Below, piece by piece: positions 1-11,460 of a stretch of DNA of 36,843 bases; within the stretch, counting starts at the first letter, position 1, and every line of letters begins with the position of its first letter. The stretch covers positions 615,099-651,941 of the forward strand of contig NW_014577181.1 in the NCBI RefSeq assembly GCF_000485595.1, read 5' to 3'. Both the position numbers and the translations under genes were made by a program. The DNA is from Priapulus caudatus (lineage: Eukaryota > Priapulida > Priapulimorpha > Priapulimorphida > Priapulidae). The notes below the pieces were generated by a model that was not told the DNA's origin, made no database searches, and saw only the letters and a program-made list of their open reading frames with translations.

Positions 1-2504
1 GGGGCAAAGCAGCCCGAGAATAAAAGTAAATTGTAAACATGTATGTTTCCGTTTACATCTCGCATGGGCTGCATCGCACAACTGCGATTCATAAAAAAAT
101 ATGCGTAGCAAATGGCTGAAAATACATCGCGAATTGCGATGCGATACCGGGAAAATTATTCCCTGTAGAGTGCATCTATAGTATTATAATATCGTATAGC
201 AGTTCGTTACCAGGAGGTAAAGCATTGTAATATCGGGCTGGGTGCACGGGAGGAGGCATTCCTGGGAACATTTCTATTTATGGACTCTTGATTATATCTG
301 ATATATCTGCTTCATTGTAATACGTTAATTAATGCAGCATCTAAGCACCTATGAATTAGTTGCCTGGGTCGTGTTGATATGCATTTACGTTAATCTTTTT
401 AAAGAAACTATTCAATGCCTTTTTTGAACAAATTGTTTTTTTTTCAAATCAAGTGAGATTATCATCCTTATAATATACATAGCAATGAAGATTATCTTAT
501 TCACTTTACTAAAGCAAAAATACCAAGACATTATACTTCAGTATAAAATATGCATCATTTTCAAGGTGACTGAAAAAATCACATATCCCCATTTCATAAT
601 TTTCATGGAGTGTGCCCATGGAGTAACCAAGTAAGCCGATTGAGAAAAACTACATGAAGTAGGGAAATCAACACCAATCATTAAAATTATCATATTTGGT
701 TTCTGCTAACTGCTCTAACAATAGCCGAAAGTATTCCACTATTTGCTCAAATTGCTACCTGGTTGATGTTGGATGTGTTTTATGCATACGCGTAGCATGG
801 TAGCACCAGGAGTAGATGATTTATCTGGTAATCACGTACTAGCCGTTGTAGGCCGGTAGCGCTGCATGGTGTTACGCCCACACGCCCACTCACTCGCACG
901 TGAGTACGTATTGTATTTCCCCGCCCTCAATAAATATAGCCAAAATTCCTGCTCGTCAAGTGAGCTGTCTCGGCAGTAGAGTAGCCTCGTGTTCATTCTA
1001 AAATGGCTTGGGTGCTCTAGTGGGGTGACATTAAAAATGACCCTTATTTCTCATTCGAATTATCATGCGTAGAGAATCTATTTATCTAATTATATCATCT
1101 TATCATTTCCATCTTGACAGCGCCAAGTTATTAGTTAATAAAGCGAATTATTAGCTCTTGATATGACATAAGGTAGCTAAATTACACCGACCCTAAACCT
1201 ACAGACCCATTCCAATATATATATATATATATATCTTGAATTGCTAGATTGCGTTAACATTTCTCCAATAAATTCTTCGGTCTTCCATCTCTCACAAACC
1301 TACTATTTCAATGAAGTGAACTTATCCAGCAGGTATTGCATCCGTACTTCCTGTTATTACAATCCATCTTTACACCGTATTTCTATGCATCATCATAGCA
1401 AGTGTTCTCCCCCCTCATCTGCCCACAATAACAAAAACCGAAGGCCATTCGAATTATACGTAAAACACGCATTTTATCATGAGCTAATTACACATTATGT
1501 AATGCTAATAATGTATTATTAGCTCTTGATTTTGTATTAATCGTGACAACATCAGGTTGTAACTGCAAGCCCGGATGATTTCGTATTGACGGTGACGCAC
1601 CGTGGTTGTGTAATCCTTCAACACGTCACCGCGAATTGGATGCAGCAGGGATACCTTGGGATTACGGTGTGTATTTTATGTATTATTTGAATGTTTTATA
1701 ATATCGGTTTCTTGTCGTGGTAAAGAGAGCGCGCCTACGGGCGCGTGCGCGTCCTTATCTTTGCTCACACTATCGATCTCTGTTCGATATCTCTGCCCTG
1801 GGTATAACCATGAACTGTATCCGGTGGCGATTGAAGCGTGCGGCTGAGTGTTATGTGGAGGAGCCACTCCTTTACGCAAAATGTCGCAATAACGTGACGA
1901 CAGTACCGTGTTAAAGCGATCGAGGAAAGGCTGCCTCAAAAGTCTGGTCTATTCTTGCCTTCTGGGTTAGCCCTCTATTTGGGCCAAAGGCTAAGGGACC
2001 CCAACCTGACAGAACATGTGCATTAACAGAAACGTTAGGTTGCCAGTTCCTGATTCTTCAGCGCTGTTCTTCCAGCAATCCTGCTTCTGAACGTTCGAAG
2101 GTGTTTCTGCTTCCACAGCCAAGCAGTTTTTTTTGTTAAAATGGGTTGATAGAGTATGAGCATATGAGCAATGCTCAAGCGCCCAAACTGCCCTATTTAA
2201 TTAGAGATCACCAGTTTGAACAAATCGGAAGATGCCCCTTGAAATGATGGGGTAAAATGCCTATTCACACCCACTACTTCATGGCAAACCTTCTTTACAA
2301 CTTGATTCCTGGAACGTGCGGATTGTGTTCTACTAACTTCGTCCATGAACATCCATACACCATGATTCACAAAATATGGCAGTTATTAACTGTGATGCTG
2401 AAGCTGACTATACATTCTACTGGTGTGGGATACGTACCTGATGCAGTATCCGACATTCATGGATCTGCGGAGCGGGGGATGGCGTGGTGAACTGAACGGG
2501 GTAG

Positions 2505-2505
<1 letters not shown>
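1..2505. other. AT-rich intergenic DNA, no gene seen
   Basis: I see no exon, RNA gene or recognisable transposon here. There is a short TA-dinucleotide tract at about 1215-1234 and a small CpG-rich patch near 1725-1750. Short open frames lack coding character and start or stop in low-complexity DNA. Confidence 0.6.
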
Positions 2506-2560
<55 letters not shown>

Positions 2561-2696
2561 GCTACTGCTGCTACTGCTGCTGCTGCTGCTGCTGCTGCTA
2601 CCGCTACTGCTGCTACTGCTGCTACTGCTGCTACTGCTGCTGCTGCTGCTACTGCTGCTGCTGCTGCTGCTGTTGCTGCTACGACTGCTGCTGCTG
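2506..2696. repeat. CTG/CTA trinucleotide microsatellite
   Basis: About 190 bp of CTG units with scattered CTA, CCG and TTG interruptions. Frames through it read as poly-Ala, poly-Ser or poly-Leu on both strands, so the apparent long open frames across 2386-3360 are produced by this tract and the adjoining GATG tract. There is no flanking conserved domain to support a coding tract. Confidence 0.92.
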
Positions 2697-2868
2697 AGGA
2701 TGGGAGGAGAGAGGAATCGGACAGCGCCGTGTGGCATGCCATCAACCTGTTGCAATTGACACCTGCTATGTGGCGTGTGCCGCCTGCTGTGGCGCTCGGA
2801 TACCGGACCCACAACTCACAGACATGCTCCATACTATCGAGATTTCTTTGATCGACACGTCCAATCAT

Positions 2869-3310
2869 CGGATGGACGGATAAACGGATGGAAAGATGGA
2901 TGGATGGATAGATGGATGGATGGATGGATGGATGGATGGATGGATGGGGCATGGGATGGTATGGATGGCATGGATGCGAATGGCCATGATGAATGGCCAT
3001 GCGAAGGATGCGCATGGATGCGATGCGCATGATGGATGGATGGATGGAATGATGCATGGATGGATGGATGGATGCGCCATGGAGCGGCTGTGGATTGGCG
3101 ATGGATGGCATGGATGGACCATGAATGCGAAGGCATGGATGGCCATGCGCTGGATGCCGATGGATAGATGGCATGGATGGAATGGATGGATGGATGGATG
3201 GATGGATTGATGGATGGGTGGATAGATGGAAGGATGGATGGATGGACGGACGGACGGACGGACGGACGAATAGACGGATGGATGGATTGATGGAAAATAT
3301 GGACGGATGA
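2869..3310. repeat. GATG/GGAC tetranucleotide satellite
   Basis: About 440 bp built from GATG units, pure at 2900-2945, 3030-3070 and 3185-3240, grading into GGAC units at 3243-3268. The middle (2945-3180) is a degenerate, longer-period version with ATGGCC and ATGCGC variants. Tetranucleotide periodicity gives Met-Asp-Gly-Trp repeats in one direction and His-Pro-Ser-Ile in the other, neither of which is a real protein. Confidence 0.92.
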
Positions 3311-5579
3311 TCCTTACAAATCTGGGTGCGCAAATTTGGCATCAAAACATTTTTATACATTCATCTATATTTCAACAGAACAAAAGGTATACTAGTATAT
3401 ATATGCTTCTAATATTTCGCCATAACTGTAACTATATATTGGACCATAGTGTATCAGTTCATGCACTGCAGTGCTATGCGCAATGTCAGAAATGCACCGC
3501 ACTGCCAACAGACCACAACTGTTGCAGTTGACACACTAGGGTCGCCTGCACAAACACATTCACAAGATCACTTGGCCGGAAAAAACTACAGATCTTGAAA
3601 AGCGCATAACCAGCTCTACCAAACGGAACAGGAAACTATCTGTGATGATTATGATTCAATACAGTACATTACCTTATCATCCATTCACGGTGAGCCTGCG
3701 CGAATATAGTATGTATTTTTTACCATCATTTGCCATTCATGATTTAGATCGCTACTGAACGTGAACATTATTTCAGAAACAATTTATCGGAGACTGTAAA
3801 ATTATAATTATATGACATACCATAATTATTACTAATTAAAAGCTGGTCATGTGTTAAATGCTACACTCGACCATAAAATAAGACACTGGAGCAACAAACG
3901 CAGCAATTCAAAATTCAATTTTAGAATTAATTTAACATTTTAGAGTGACCTACGTATTTCAAACATATTCAGTTAGCGTAACGTACACTTGACTGCTCGT
4001 ACCTACAATCGTCTATTCGTAGCGTACGAAATGAAACGCAAGCGCAACATACTACGACACCAATTTCACACCAGAGCAAGTATCAATAGGGATGCGCAGA
4101 TTTTTTCTAGTGATGACCCCCCATGAAGCAGAATGTTCGCGGTCATTTGCAGCGGCGTCAGCGGGGCGGTAGAGTAGGAGCAGGCAGACCCATGCACTAA
4201 TGTCTGCCTGCTTCATGGCTTTATGATGCGCATATTGCGATAGCATCTGCTGCCACTGGTCTCCCGCGCATCATTGCCACTGGCCACTGCCACTGCTCCA
4301 GTGACACATGTACATACAATCTGCAGCTCACAGTTTCCAGGGCATTACGATCCTATAGGCGAGACAATATTACATCTGCACCATAGCGCCGAGCTAGTCA
4401 CAACGAATTTGATGCAACCACACTTCAAATGATGTCGCAAAGCGATGAATTTTATTATGATCGCCATTATATAACCGACTACTGGTAAACATATTGCCAA
4501 GCACAGGTTGCACTGTGCATGATACATGCTGTATATGCGAACCACTGTGCACTTCATCGTGCACTGGGCTGGTGACTAACAGGCCAGAATTAATGAAGCC
4601 CTGGCGCCAGCATAAGCAGCCGTAACATTCGCTGAGACTGATCTAGGCTTAAAACACGATCCGTACTTGTGGACCATAAATTCAGCCCCAGCGTGCAGTT
4701 TACAATGGGCAATTACCGCGCATTTACAACGCACTGCCGAGTAATAGATAAAGAAATGCTTGTAATGTTATTCAGACGCCAACGGAACTAGACCGCTGCA
4801 CGTAATAACATTCTAGAACACACAAAATTTCTAAATGAGCAATTTACCAATACTTTGTATGTGTGGGTAGTTTCCGATTGTTACTATATATAAAACTATT
4901 ATCAATCCATACTTTTTTTTAATGTTTATGATAATTAATTATACTGGTGTTTTATCACACAACATAATTATGTCTTGATCTCGCTCTCTCTATTGCGTTG
5001 TTGTATTATCCGGAAATTGAGCAAAAATATAAACGCGTATGAGAACACCTATGCGAATTGCGAATGCACATACACCTACACATACACCTACACGAATGCA
5101 CATATATGAGCTCCAATTAATTACACCTTGTCACGCGCATAAACATTTCAAGGATAACATTTGGATTGAACCTGCGTGTGCCATCCATACACGCGTGTAC
5201 CTCTACACTTAAAAACTATATATTTCAGACGTAAAAGTCAGTGATCTGTCGCTGCTTTACTACACCGCTGCCAAATCCAAACATTAGCAGATGTTTTATA
5301 ATCACAGCAGTCACGGCATTTAGTACAGGAAACGCGTGTGATCGAATTACGCGACGTGTTTTCTTGAAAAACGATTAAGAGGGAATAATCTTCTTTGTCT
5401 TTGTGTACGCCGCTGACGCGCAAAAGCGGCAAAATCAAACATGTCGGCCTCCCCAGCTTCAAACCCTGCAGGTGACGACAACCGATAGCTGATGCCTATA
5501 TAGAGCTGTAATGCCTATAATAGGGACGTACTGCGGATTGGGGCCATCTAGCTGCTCACCGATTCGCTTGTGACACCCC
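3311..5579. other. AT-rich intergenic DNA, no gene seen
   Basis: No supported gene. There is a short imperfect repeat of ACACCTACACAT type at about 5068-5105. Open frames at 4052-4246, 4345-4557 and 5238-5462 (minus) have no recognisable domain and no convincing splice context. Confidence 0.55.
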
Positions 5580-5625
5580 CCCCTCAGTAGACGTTAGATG
5601 AGCGCTGTCGCTATGCGGCACTTGT
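5580..5625 (+). repeat. Solo 3' tail of the repeat found in two MRPS5 introns
   Basis: This segment contains the string AGTAGACGTTAGATGAGCGC followed by TGTCGCT, which recurs at the 3' ends of the two ~1.2-kb repeats near 20768-20813 and 22229-22274. Here the rest of that repeat is absent, and the segment abuts directly the first copy of the composite repeat starting at about 5626. It is probably a truncated copy. Confidence 0.6.
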
Positions 5626-6311
5626 TATAACAAGTGAACACTGTTCTTGAAATGGAAACAAAGATGGAAGCTGTTGGATGTGTATTCGTGCTGTGAAGGC
5701 GTGAAATCAAGCGAGAGTCGAGTGAATTTAGGGATCCCGTTTTCCTACCTGCTATTTATATAGTGTAAGTCAAACTCCACGACAGATGGCGCTCTTGCTC
5801 TGGCTCAATTCTACGTATCCGGAGAACGTTGTGCAAAGGTGGCGCTGCATGCAGTTTGAGTGTAAGTGTGCACAGTGCAGCCGCGAGAGCAATGGCCGCC
5901 GGCAGCATATGTTTTGCATAGGATTTGGACGGAATTTACAGGAAACTGTCGGCAATAATAGGTGAAAGAGAGTAGAAACATTAAGAATTTGGTAGTAAAT
6001 AGATTTCGTATTTATTTAGCATTATATTTTATTGAAACGCTTCAAGTGCCTTTGGTCTAAACGACTGGACCCGGTTTCGGAGTCCTGAAAACTAAACAAC
6101 CGGCTCTTCTCTGATTGGTCAGTTTCTGAACATAACAGGACAAATATATAATAGGACAATTTTTAATGCAAAACATAAAGAAATATATTTAATTCCGAAC
6201 ATAAACAGAAGTTACAGAACAAATAAATGAATAGGGGCCTACAGAACAAATAAATGCAGAAACAAATAAAATACAAAGAAATACAGAAAGCAGAGGAAAA
6301 TGAAAACATTT

Positions 6312-6378
6312 TAGGGGGTTCGAACACCATCCCTTACTATCATGAAGCGAAAGCTCTACCATTGAGCCACTGAGACCA
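6312..6378 (-). pseudogene. tRNA-like sequence (Pol III box A and box B)
   Basis: On the minus strand it reads GGTCTCAGTGGCTCAATGGT then AGAGC (D-arm and box A), a loop region TTCATGA, and finally GTGTTCGAACCCC (T-arm and box B). This order and spacing match a tRNA 5' to 3'. The anticodon-stem sides do not pair well and the loop anticodon differs between copies (CAT here, CGT at 7607-7670). I infer a decayed tRNA-derived promoter, not a functional tRNA gene. Confidence 0.7.
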
Positions 6379-6395
6379 ACTTAAAATTTGTTGAT

Positions 6396-6450
6396 ATAGA
6401 CCCAAACCCTAACCCAAACCCAAACCCTAACCCTAACCCTATCCCTAAAA
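6396..6450. repeat. Interstitial telomere-type CCCTAA/CCCAAA tract
   Basis: Degenerate hexamers CCCTAA and CCCAAA in tandem, the complement of TTAGGG. The tract sits inside the TIR element directly after the tRNA-like module and recurs at the same place in the other two copies, so it travels with the element rather than marking a chromosome end. Confidence 0.85.
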
Positions 6451-7606
6451 TAAATTAAAATTAGCCAAAAATAATAAAAAATAAAATGAATAAGTGACAA
6501 AATTAGCCAATCAGAGAAAAGAGCCGGTTGTTTAGTTTTCAGAACTCCGAAACCGGATCCGGTTGTTTAGACACTTCCTTAATGGCATGCCTGGCTGAGT
6601 GAGGCACAGCCACAGCACACAGTCACAGGCACTTGGAACGTCTCAATAAAAAAAAAAGTAAACACAAAATGTATTTACTACCAAATTAAGTCTTAAAGGG
6701 TCTATTGCGAGAATTTTCCAGTGTTTTCCCCACTTTTATGATACCTACCGTTATTGCTTGAGTAACAGCAATTGTCTAGAGTAACGATAAAATGGCTTAG
6801 AACCTTCGTATTCACCAAATCCAATGAAATCATGCACGATTACAATTTTGCGTTCTGTTTCTGTTTACCATTGCCATCTCTCGAATTTTCTGTTTCCTGA
6901 TTCTGACAGCCATTTACATTTACTGGGCAAGGTTAGCGAATGCGAGAATTTCGTCAGTCTTTGTGTGATTTCACGTGACACAGCTCGGTTACGAACAGAG
7001 ACAGTATGTTTTTATAACAAGTTAACACTGTTCTTGAAATAGAAACAAAGATGGAAGCTGTTGGATGTGTATTCGTGCTGTGAAGGCGTGAAATCAAGCG
7101 AGAGTCGAGCGAATTTAGGGATCCCGTTTTCCTACCTGCTATATATATAAGTGTAAGTGTGCACAGTGCAGCCGCGAGAGCAATGGCCCTCGGCAGCGTA
7201 TGTTTTGCATAGGATTTGGACGGAATTTACAGGAAACTGTCGGCAATAATAGGTGAAAGATAGTATAGAAACATTGAGAATTTGGTAGTAAATAGATTTC
7301 GTATTTATTTAGCATTATATTTGATTGAAATGCTTCAAGTGCCTGTGGTATAAATGACCGGACCCGGTTTTCGGAGTCCTGAAAACTAAACAACCGGCTC
7401 TCTTCTCTGATTGGTCAGTTTATGAACATAACAGGACAAATATATAATAGGACAATTTTTAATGCAAAACATAAAGAAATATATTTAATTCCGAACGTAA
7501 ACAGAAGTTACAGAACAAATAAATGAATAGGGGCCTACAGAACAAATAAATGCAAAAACAAATAAAATACAAAGAAATACAGAAAGCTGAAGAAAATAAA
7601 AACATT

Positions 7607-7670
7607 TTATGGGGTTCGAACACGGTACCTTACTATCACGAAGCGAAAGCTCTACCATTGAGCCACTGAG
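7607..7670 (-). pseudogene. tRNA-like sequence, copy 2
   Basis: Minus-strand box A (CTCAGTGGCTCAATGGTAGA) and box B (GTGTTCGAACCCC) are intact. The anticodon loop reads TTCGTGA instead of TTCATGA. Conserved Pol III boxes with a drifting anticodon fit a tRNA-derived transcription module, not a tRNA under selection for decoding. Confidence 0.7.
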
Positions 7671-7685
7671 AATTTGTTGATATAG

Positions 7686-7736
7686 ACCCTAACCCTAACC
7701 CAAACCCTAACCCAAACCCAAACCCTAACCCTATCC
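7686..7736. repeat. Interstitial telomere-type CCCTAA/CCCAAA tract, copy 2
   Basis: Tandem CCCTAA and CCCAAA hexamers in the same position relative to the tRNA-like module as in copy 1. The number and order of hexamer variants differ slightly, as expected for an expanding and contracting tract. Confidence 0.85.
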
Positions 7737-8155
7737 CTAAAATAAATTAAAATTAGCCAAAAATAATAAAAAATATAATGAATAAGTGACAAAATTAGCC
7801 AATCAGAGAAAAGAGCCGGTTGTTTAGTTTTCAGGACTCCGAAACCGGATCTGGTTGTTTAGACACTTCCTTAATGGCATGCCTGGCTGAGTGAGGCACA
7901 GCCACAGCACACAGGCACTTGGAACGTCTCAATAAAAAAAAATGTAAACACAAAATGTATTTACTACCAAATTAAGTCTTAAAGGGTCTATTGCGAGAAT
8001 TTTCCAGTGTTTTCCCCCACTTTTATGATACCTACCGTTATTGCTTGAGTAACAGCAATTGTCTAGAGTAACGATAAAATGTCTTAGAACCTTCGTATTC
8101 ACCAAATCCAATGAAATCATGCACGATTACAATTTTGCGTTCTGTTTCTGTTTAC

Positions 8156-10362
8156 CTGCCAATTAAAGAGAGCAACTGACAAAAGCAGCACTCTGTGAGT
8201 TCTTTGCATCCATCTGTGACCGCTAACTGAACACGGAAAAGCCCGCTTTAAACATTGCTGCACTCGCCATTGAAGCCCTTACTAGAATGAACGTATGGCA
8301 ATTATTAATGCAATGCTAACAAAGAAATAATCGAAGCAGCCGCATCACCATGGCCAAGCGACAACATGGGTACATATAACTACATGCGAGGGTCATCCTC
8401 ATGGACATGGTCATACACACCAGTTACTATATATAGACGTTCCCAGGGTGTGACTACTGTACAATATAGGCCTAATAAATTCATAACAAAACAAGCACGC
8501 ACTATGCATCACAGGTAGCCTGAAGGCTGCCAGCCATGGCAACCATTAAAGCTGCATTATCAGCTAATTAATTATCCCAGCATTGCAACCACTGTGCGCA
8601 CAACCAAGCTACTTAGCTTGCTAGCTACTGTCTACTTTGGCTCTCACATAATATTAATAGCCTTTGTTGCTCTTCACAGAAATAATATGCTAATTAGACT
8701 ATATATTTCTATATAACTATAAGTGTCACTATCAATTTCTATGGTTGCTCTGCATTATGGAGCAATGTAGAGCAACGTGGAGCAATGCAAAACTAAGCAG
8801 AACGATGAAGGGTATAGTGTTAGATCTATGCTGGCTGAACCCTATATAAATGTTTCGAAAATAGTAAAGTTTTTTCCTGAAAAGCGGCCCGAACATTTCA
8901 TCCGTCACAAAAATCGTGTCTCTCTCTACACCCTTCGCTCTATTGCGTTAGCTGTGATAGGATATATCCTATGGGGCACCCATTTAAATTCAAGCTGGAT
9001 GTGTCATAGAACACGCAATGTCTATATAACACTGCCAGTTTTAAACGAACCGATTTAACCACACGCACGGCACATTAGATGGGAATTAGGGGCATTTACT
9101 ATAGCGTTTTATTTGCCTTTAGGGCGCACGCAGAACAGAAAATCGATAGCGTACATCTTACAGGTGAGCAGTTTGAAGATATGATCACACAGCTTTAACA
9201 TAGGAATCTAATTAGGGAAGCTGCGGGGAAACGATACATTCGGCAGGAGAGCGAGGCAAGTTATTACCACAGACTACGCTGATTACTGAAGACTGAAAAA
9301 GAAATGTACAAAAACCTCTAGAGACTTTTCCATAACCACTAATAACTAACTATTGGTACCGTAACTGTCAAAATTAAGCAATACACACCCTTACTAGTTT
9401 CATGTTTATAAATATGTCAGATGCTAAAAATCAATTGCTGACGCTATGACAACACATGTTAGCGTACGCGGTACCAAATATGTGTGTCAGTATATAGCAG
9501 GGTGCGGCTCTAGCTATATATATAGTCAGTCTACTGTGCAACAGGCATTTCCACTAGTAACCCCACCCTATGTATTTCTGCCAAATGACACACAGTTTCA
9601 GGTATCTTCTGTTCTCAGAGGAAAAAATTTCCAAGATATATCAATCTTGGGATTTCTTTGAACACCTCCCACCACTACCTGATCACCTCTACCACAGGCA
9701 TACCCTACACCCTCATCCCAAATTTAAATAGCTCAGAGGACCGATTCTCAGCCCAATAAGTGTTTGGCAGCTTTCTGCATCATTACCAACAAGCCACATC
9801 ATCTTTGAAAATAATTAAATTAAGAATGATATAACTTCTAATTATAAGTTGAAATTTATAAATGGTGGGCTATTGAATGTATATGATGTGTAAAGTCTTA
9901 GCAATTAAGAGGTGTAACCGTGTAACTGGAACCATAGTAACGCTATTCACTTATTCGATTTATAGTTAGATTTTTTCTGCTGGATAGTCAGATGGATGGA
10001 TTTTTTCTGATGGATGAATAGCCAATTATGCTTTTGCCAACCAAGAGATTTCTGAAGGCCTTAACCCTTGTGACTGGCTAACACTGATTTAAGATGTAGC
10101 TTAAAGAAATGTTTACCTGTTTTAAATAGCATATGATACTCTTCCACTCTCACAGATGTGTTGGGCTGGGCTTACTATAGTACGGTATGCTCACTACAGA
10201 CACGCCCATGGATTATTATACATAAACGTTATATACGTAGTTATAGTTACTATTTCAGAATACGTACGAAACCACCATTTTTCTTTTACTTTTAGTCTAA
10301 CAAAGTAATACAAAGGGATCATATAATAACTCTGAAACATTTTTACTAACATACCAATTGGA
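8156..10362. other. AT-rich DNA, no gene seen
   Basis: I found no supported exon or repeat family member. Small local oddities are two adjacent GATGGAT-containing units at about 9975-10018. Open frames at 8777-9058 and 9446-9661 have no recognisable similarity or splice context. Confidence 0.5.
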
Positions 10363-10445
10363 ACAGGTGAACTCCTCTCCGCCATCTCAAATCCGGTACC
10401 TGGCTGGTTCGGTGTAGCTAATCCATACGAGCCACCGTCGGTCAT
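10363..10445 (-). CDS. Possible first coding exon of an unrecognised minus-strand gene
   Basis: Reading down from 10445, an ATG opens a frame beginning MTDGGSYGLATPNQPGTGFE and running into a plausible donor (G|GTATGT) at about 10362, leaving phase 1. The Gly/Pro/Ser-rich composition looks more protein-like than neighbouring open frames. It would be transcribed divergently from MRPS5, whose ATG is about 0.94 kb away. I could not find a phase-compatible second exon further down the minus strand and do not recognise the peptide. Treat as tentative. Confidence 0.22.
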
Positions 10446-11339
10446 GCCTTTCTTCGAAGCTTACAATAGTCTTTAAACAAAGGCAAAATCGCAACTTAGG
10501 AAGCTAAACCAAATGTAACGACTCATGATGTATCTGCGCGTGTGCTGAGAGAATCAATGACAATGTTCTCAAAGTATGAGAACCAGATGAACAAAACACG
10601 CACTCAAGTTTTACGCGAGTTCGCGATTCCTTTCTTCTCTTCACGAACAACTCAAAACATTGTACTCGGGTTCATACGACAACTAAACAGCTACGGATCA
10701 CAGTGAATTCAACGCAGAAACTTTAATAATGTCACTAATATGTCCTATTAACAATGTAATGAAGATAATATCATAATTACGTTTGCTATTTGCTAGCGAC
10801 AGATTGCGAAAGGAACAATCTTTCTTGTAGACATTGCTGAAAGTGAAAATGACGTTTATACTCGACAGTGACACCAAACAAGCAATGCTTCTTCTTCCTC
10901 GTCTTCTTGGAGGCGCAACTGGCTCTTAATGTAATCACTCCACAAACAATGCAAATACTAACTTACTTTCAGGGCGTTTGAAGAAGCATCGTTTGAAAAA
11001 AATGTTCTTCCGCACTCACAACTTGAATGTAGTAACAAAACTTCGAACATTTAAGCTAGTCGGCGCCACTATCCACTGGCATTATCGTTCGTCGTCGCCG
11101 CATATTTTCACGCGAAGCAAATCTATTTTTGGACGACATCGTGCTGTACCTATGTGCTGTACATTCATAGTAAAACAGCCAACGATTCGCGCATGATAAC
11201 AACACATTTCTAAATTAATATAAATATTATATAGTTAAGAAATCTGTGAATATTTAATGAAAAAATTATGATATTAACTGGCATGCTCCCATTTGTATTC
11301 ATGCCATGTTTGCGAATAGAAGATCTCCTCAGCAGTGCG

Positions 11340-11381
11340 CCTCGATCACTCTTTTGCGATTGGCTGGACTCTTAGCGTGTG
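11340..11381 (+). promoter_or_regulatory. Probable MRPS5 5' end with inverted CCAAT box
   Basis: GATTGGCTGG (an inverted CCAAT box, ATTGG at 11359-11363) lies just upstream of the proposed MRPS5 start codon. The sequence around the start (GTGTGATGGCG) has G at +4. The position is close to the ATG, so either the 5' UTR is very short or the motif is coincidental. Confidence 0.3.
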
Positions 11382-11460
11382 ATGGCGACCAACATCATGG
11401 TGACCCCGTGGAGAGCCGCTGCATCTAAAGTTTCATGTGTTTTCTCACAAGTTAGGGCTG
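11382..11460 (+). CDS. MRPS5: MRPS5 exon 1 (proposed): start and mitochondrial presequence
   Basis: Begins [20 protein letters not shown] and ends at a strong donor, GCTG|GTAAGA, in phase 1, which is exactly what exon 2 needs. It has no acidic residues and contains Arg, Lys, Ser and Ala, as expected of a matrix-targeting presequence. It would leave a first intron of about 6.96 kb filled with repeats. A cDNA could replace it with another first exon. Confidence 0.6.

Larger units (their letters stand above)
6055..6572. mobile_element. Nested TIR element with tRNA-like and telomere-like modules, copy 1
   Basis: An element of 518 bp bounded by GTCTAAAC at 6055 and GTTTAGAC ending at 6572. Terminal inverted repeats of about 65 bp (6055-6120 and 6506-6572) both contain CCGGTTTCGGAGT, AAACAACCGGCTC and CTGATTGG or their reverse. 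Inside are an AT-rich segment, a minus-strand tRNA-like sequence (6312-6378) and a CCCTAA/CCCAAA tract (about 6400-6448). There is no coding capacity for a transposase, so it is a MITE-like element. The combination of modules is unusual. Confidence 0.8.
5626..6894 (+). mobile_element. Composite mobile repeat, copy 1 (5'-truncated)
   Basis: A long repeat unit found again at 6895-8155 and 14041-15370, with related inverted material at 12145-12570 and 15850-16830. The left part (5626-6054) runs into a nested TIR element (6055-6572), and the right part (6573-6894) follows. The sequence just left of the nested element (about 5985-6054) is the inverse of 6627-6690 on its other side, so the parent unit is itself a foldback. 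Compared with copy 2 it lacks about 125 bp at its left end. No transposase is seen, so it must be non-autonomous or decayed. Confidence 0.75.
7348..7864. mobile_element. Nested TIR element with tRNA-like and telomere-like modules, copy 2
   Basis: 517 bp, laid out as in copy 1: TIRs at about 7348-7420 and 7796-7864, tRNA-like sequence at 7607-7670 and CCCTAA/CCCAAA tract at 7686-7736. The outermost left bases (GTATAAATGACCGG) have drifted from those of copy 1, while the right end keeps GTTTAGAC. Confidence 0.8.
6895..8155 (+). mobile_element. Composite mobile repeat, copy 2
   Basis: A direct tandem neighbour of copy 1, most complete on the left: it includes the stretch 6897-7013 that copy 1 lacks. 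It contains the same left arm, nested TIR element (7348-7864) and right arm ending at about 8155 with TTCTGTTTCTGTTTACC. Differences from copy 1 are mainly substitutions and a few small deletions, consistent with related insertions or a local tandem duplication. Confidence 0.75.

Noticed and set aside
2386-3360. Long minus-strand open frame (324 residues) rich in His-Pro-Ser-Ile and Ala
   Set aside because: It is entirely produced by the GATG and CTG repeats; no domain, and similar long frames exist on the opposite strand.
6396-6450. Chromosome end or telomere fusion
   Set aside because: The CCCTAA tract is short, degenerate and present at the same place in three element copies, with unique sequence on both sides.
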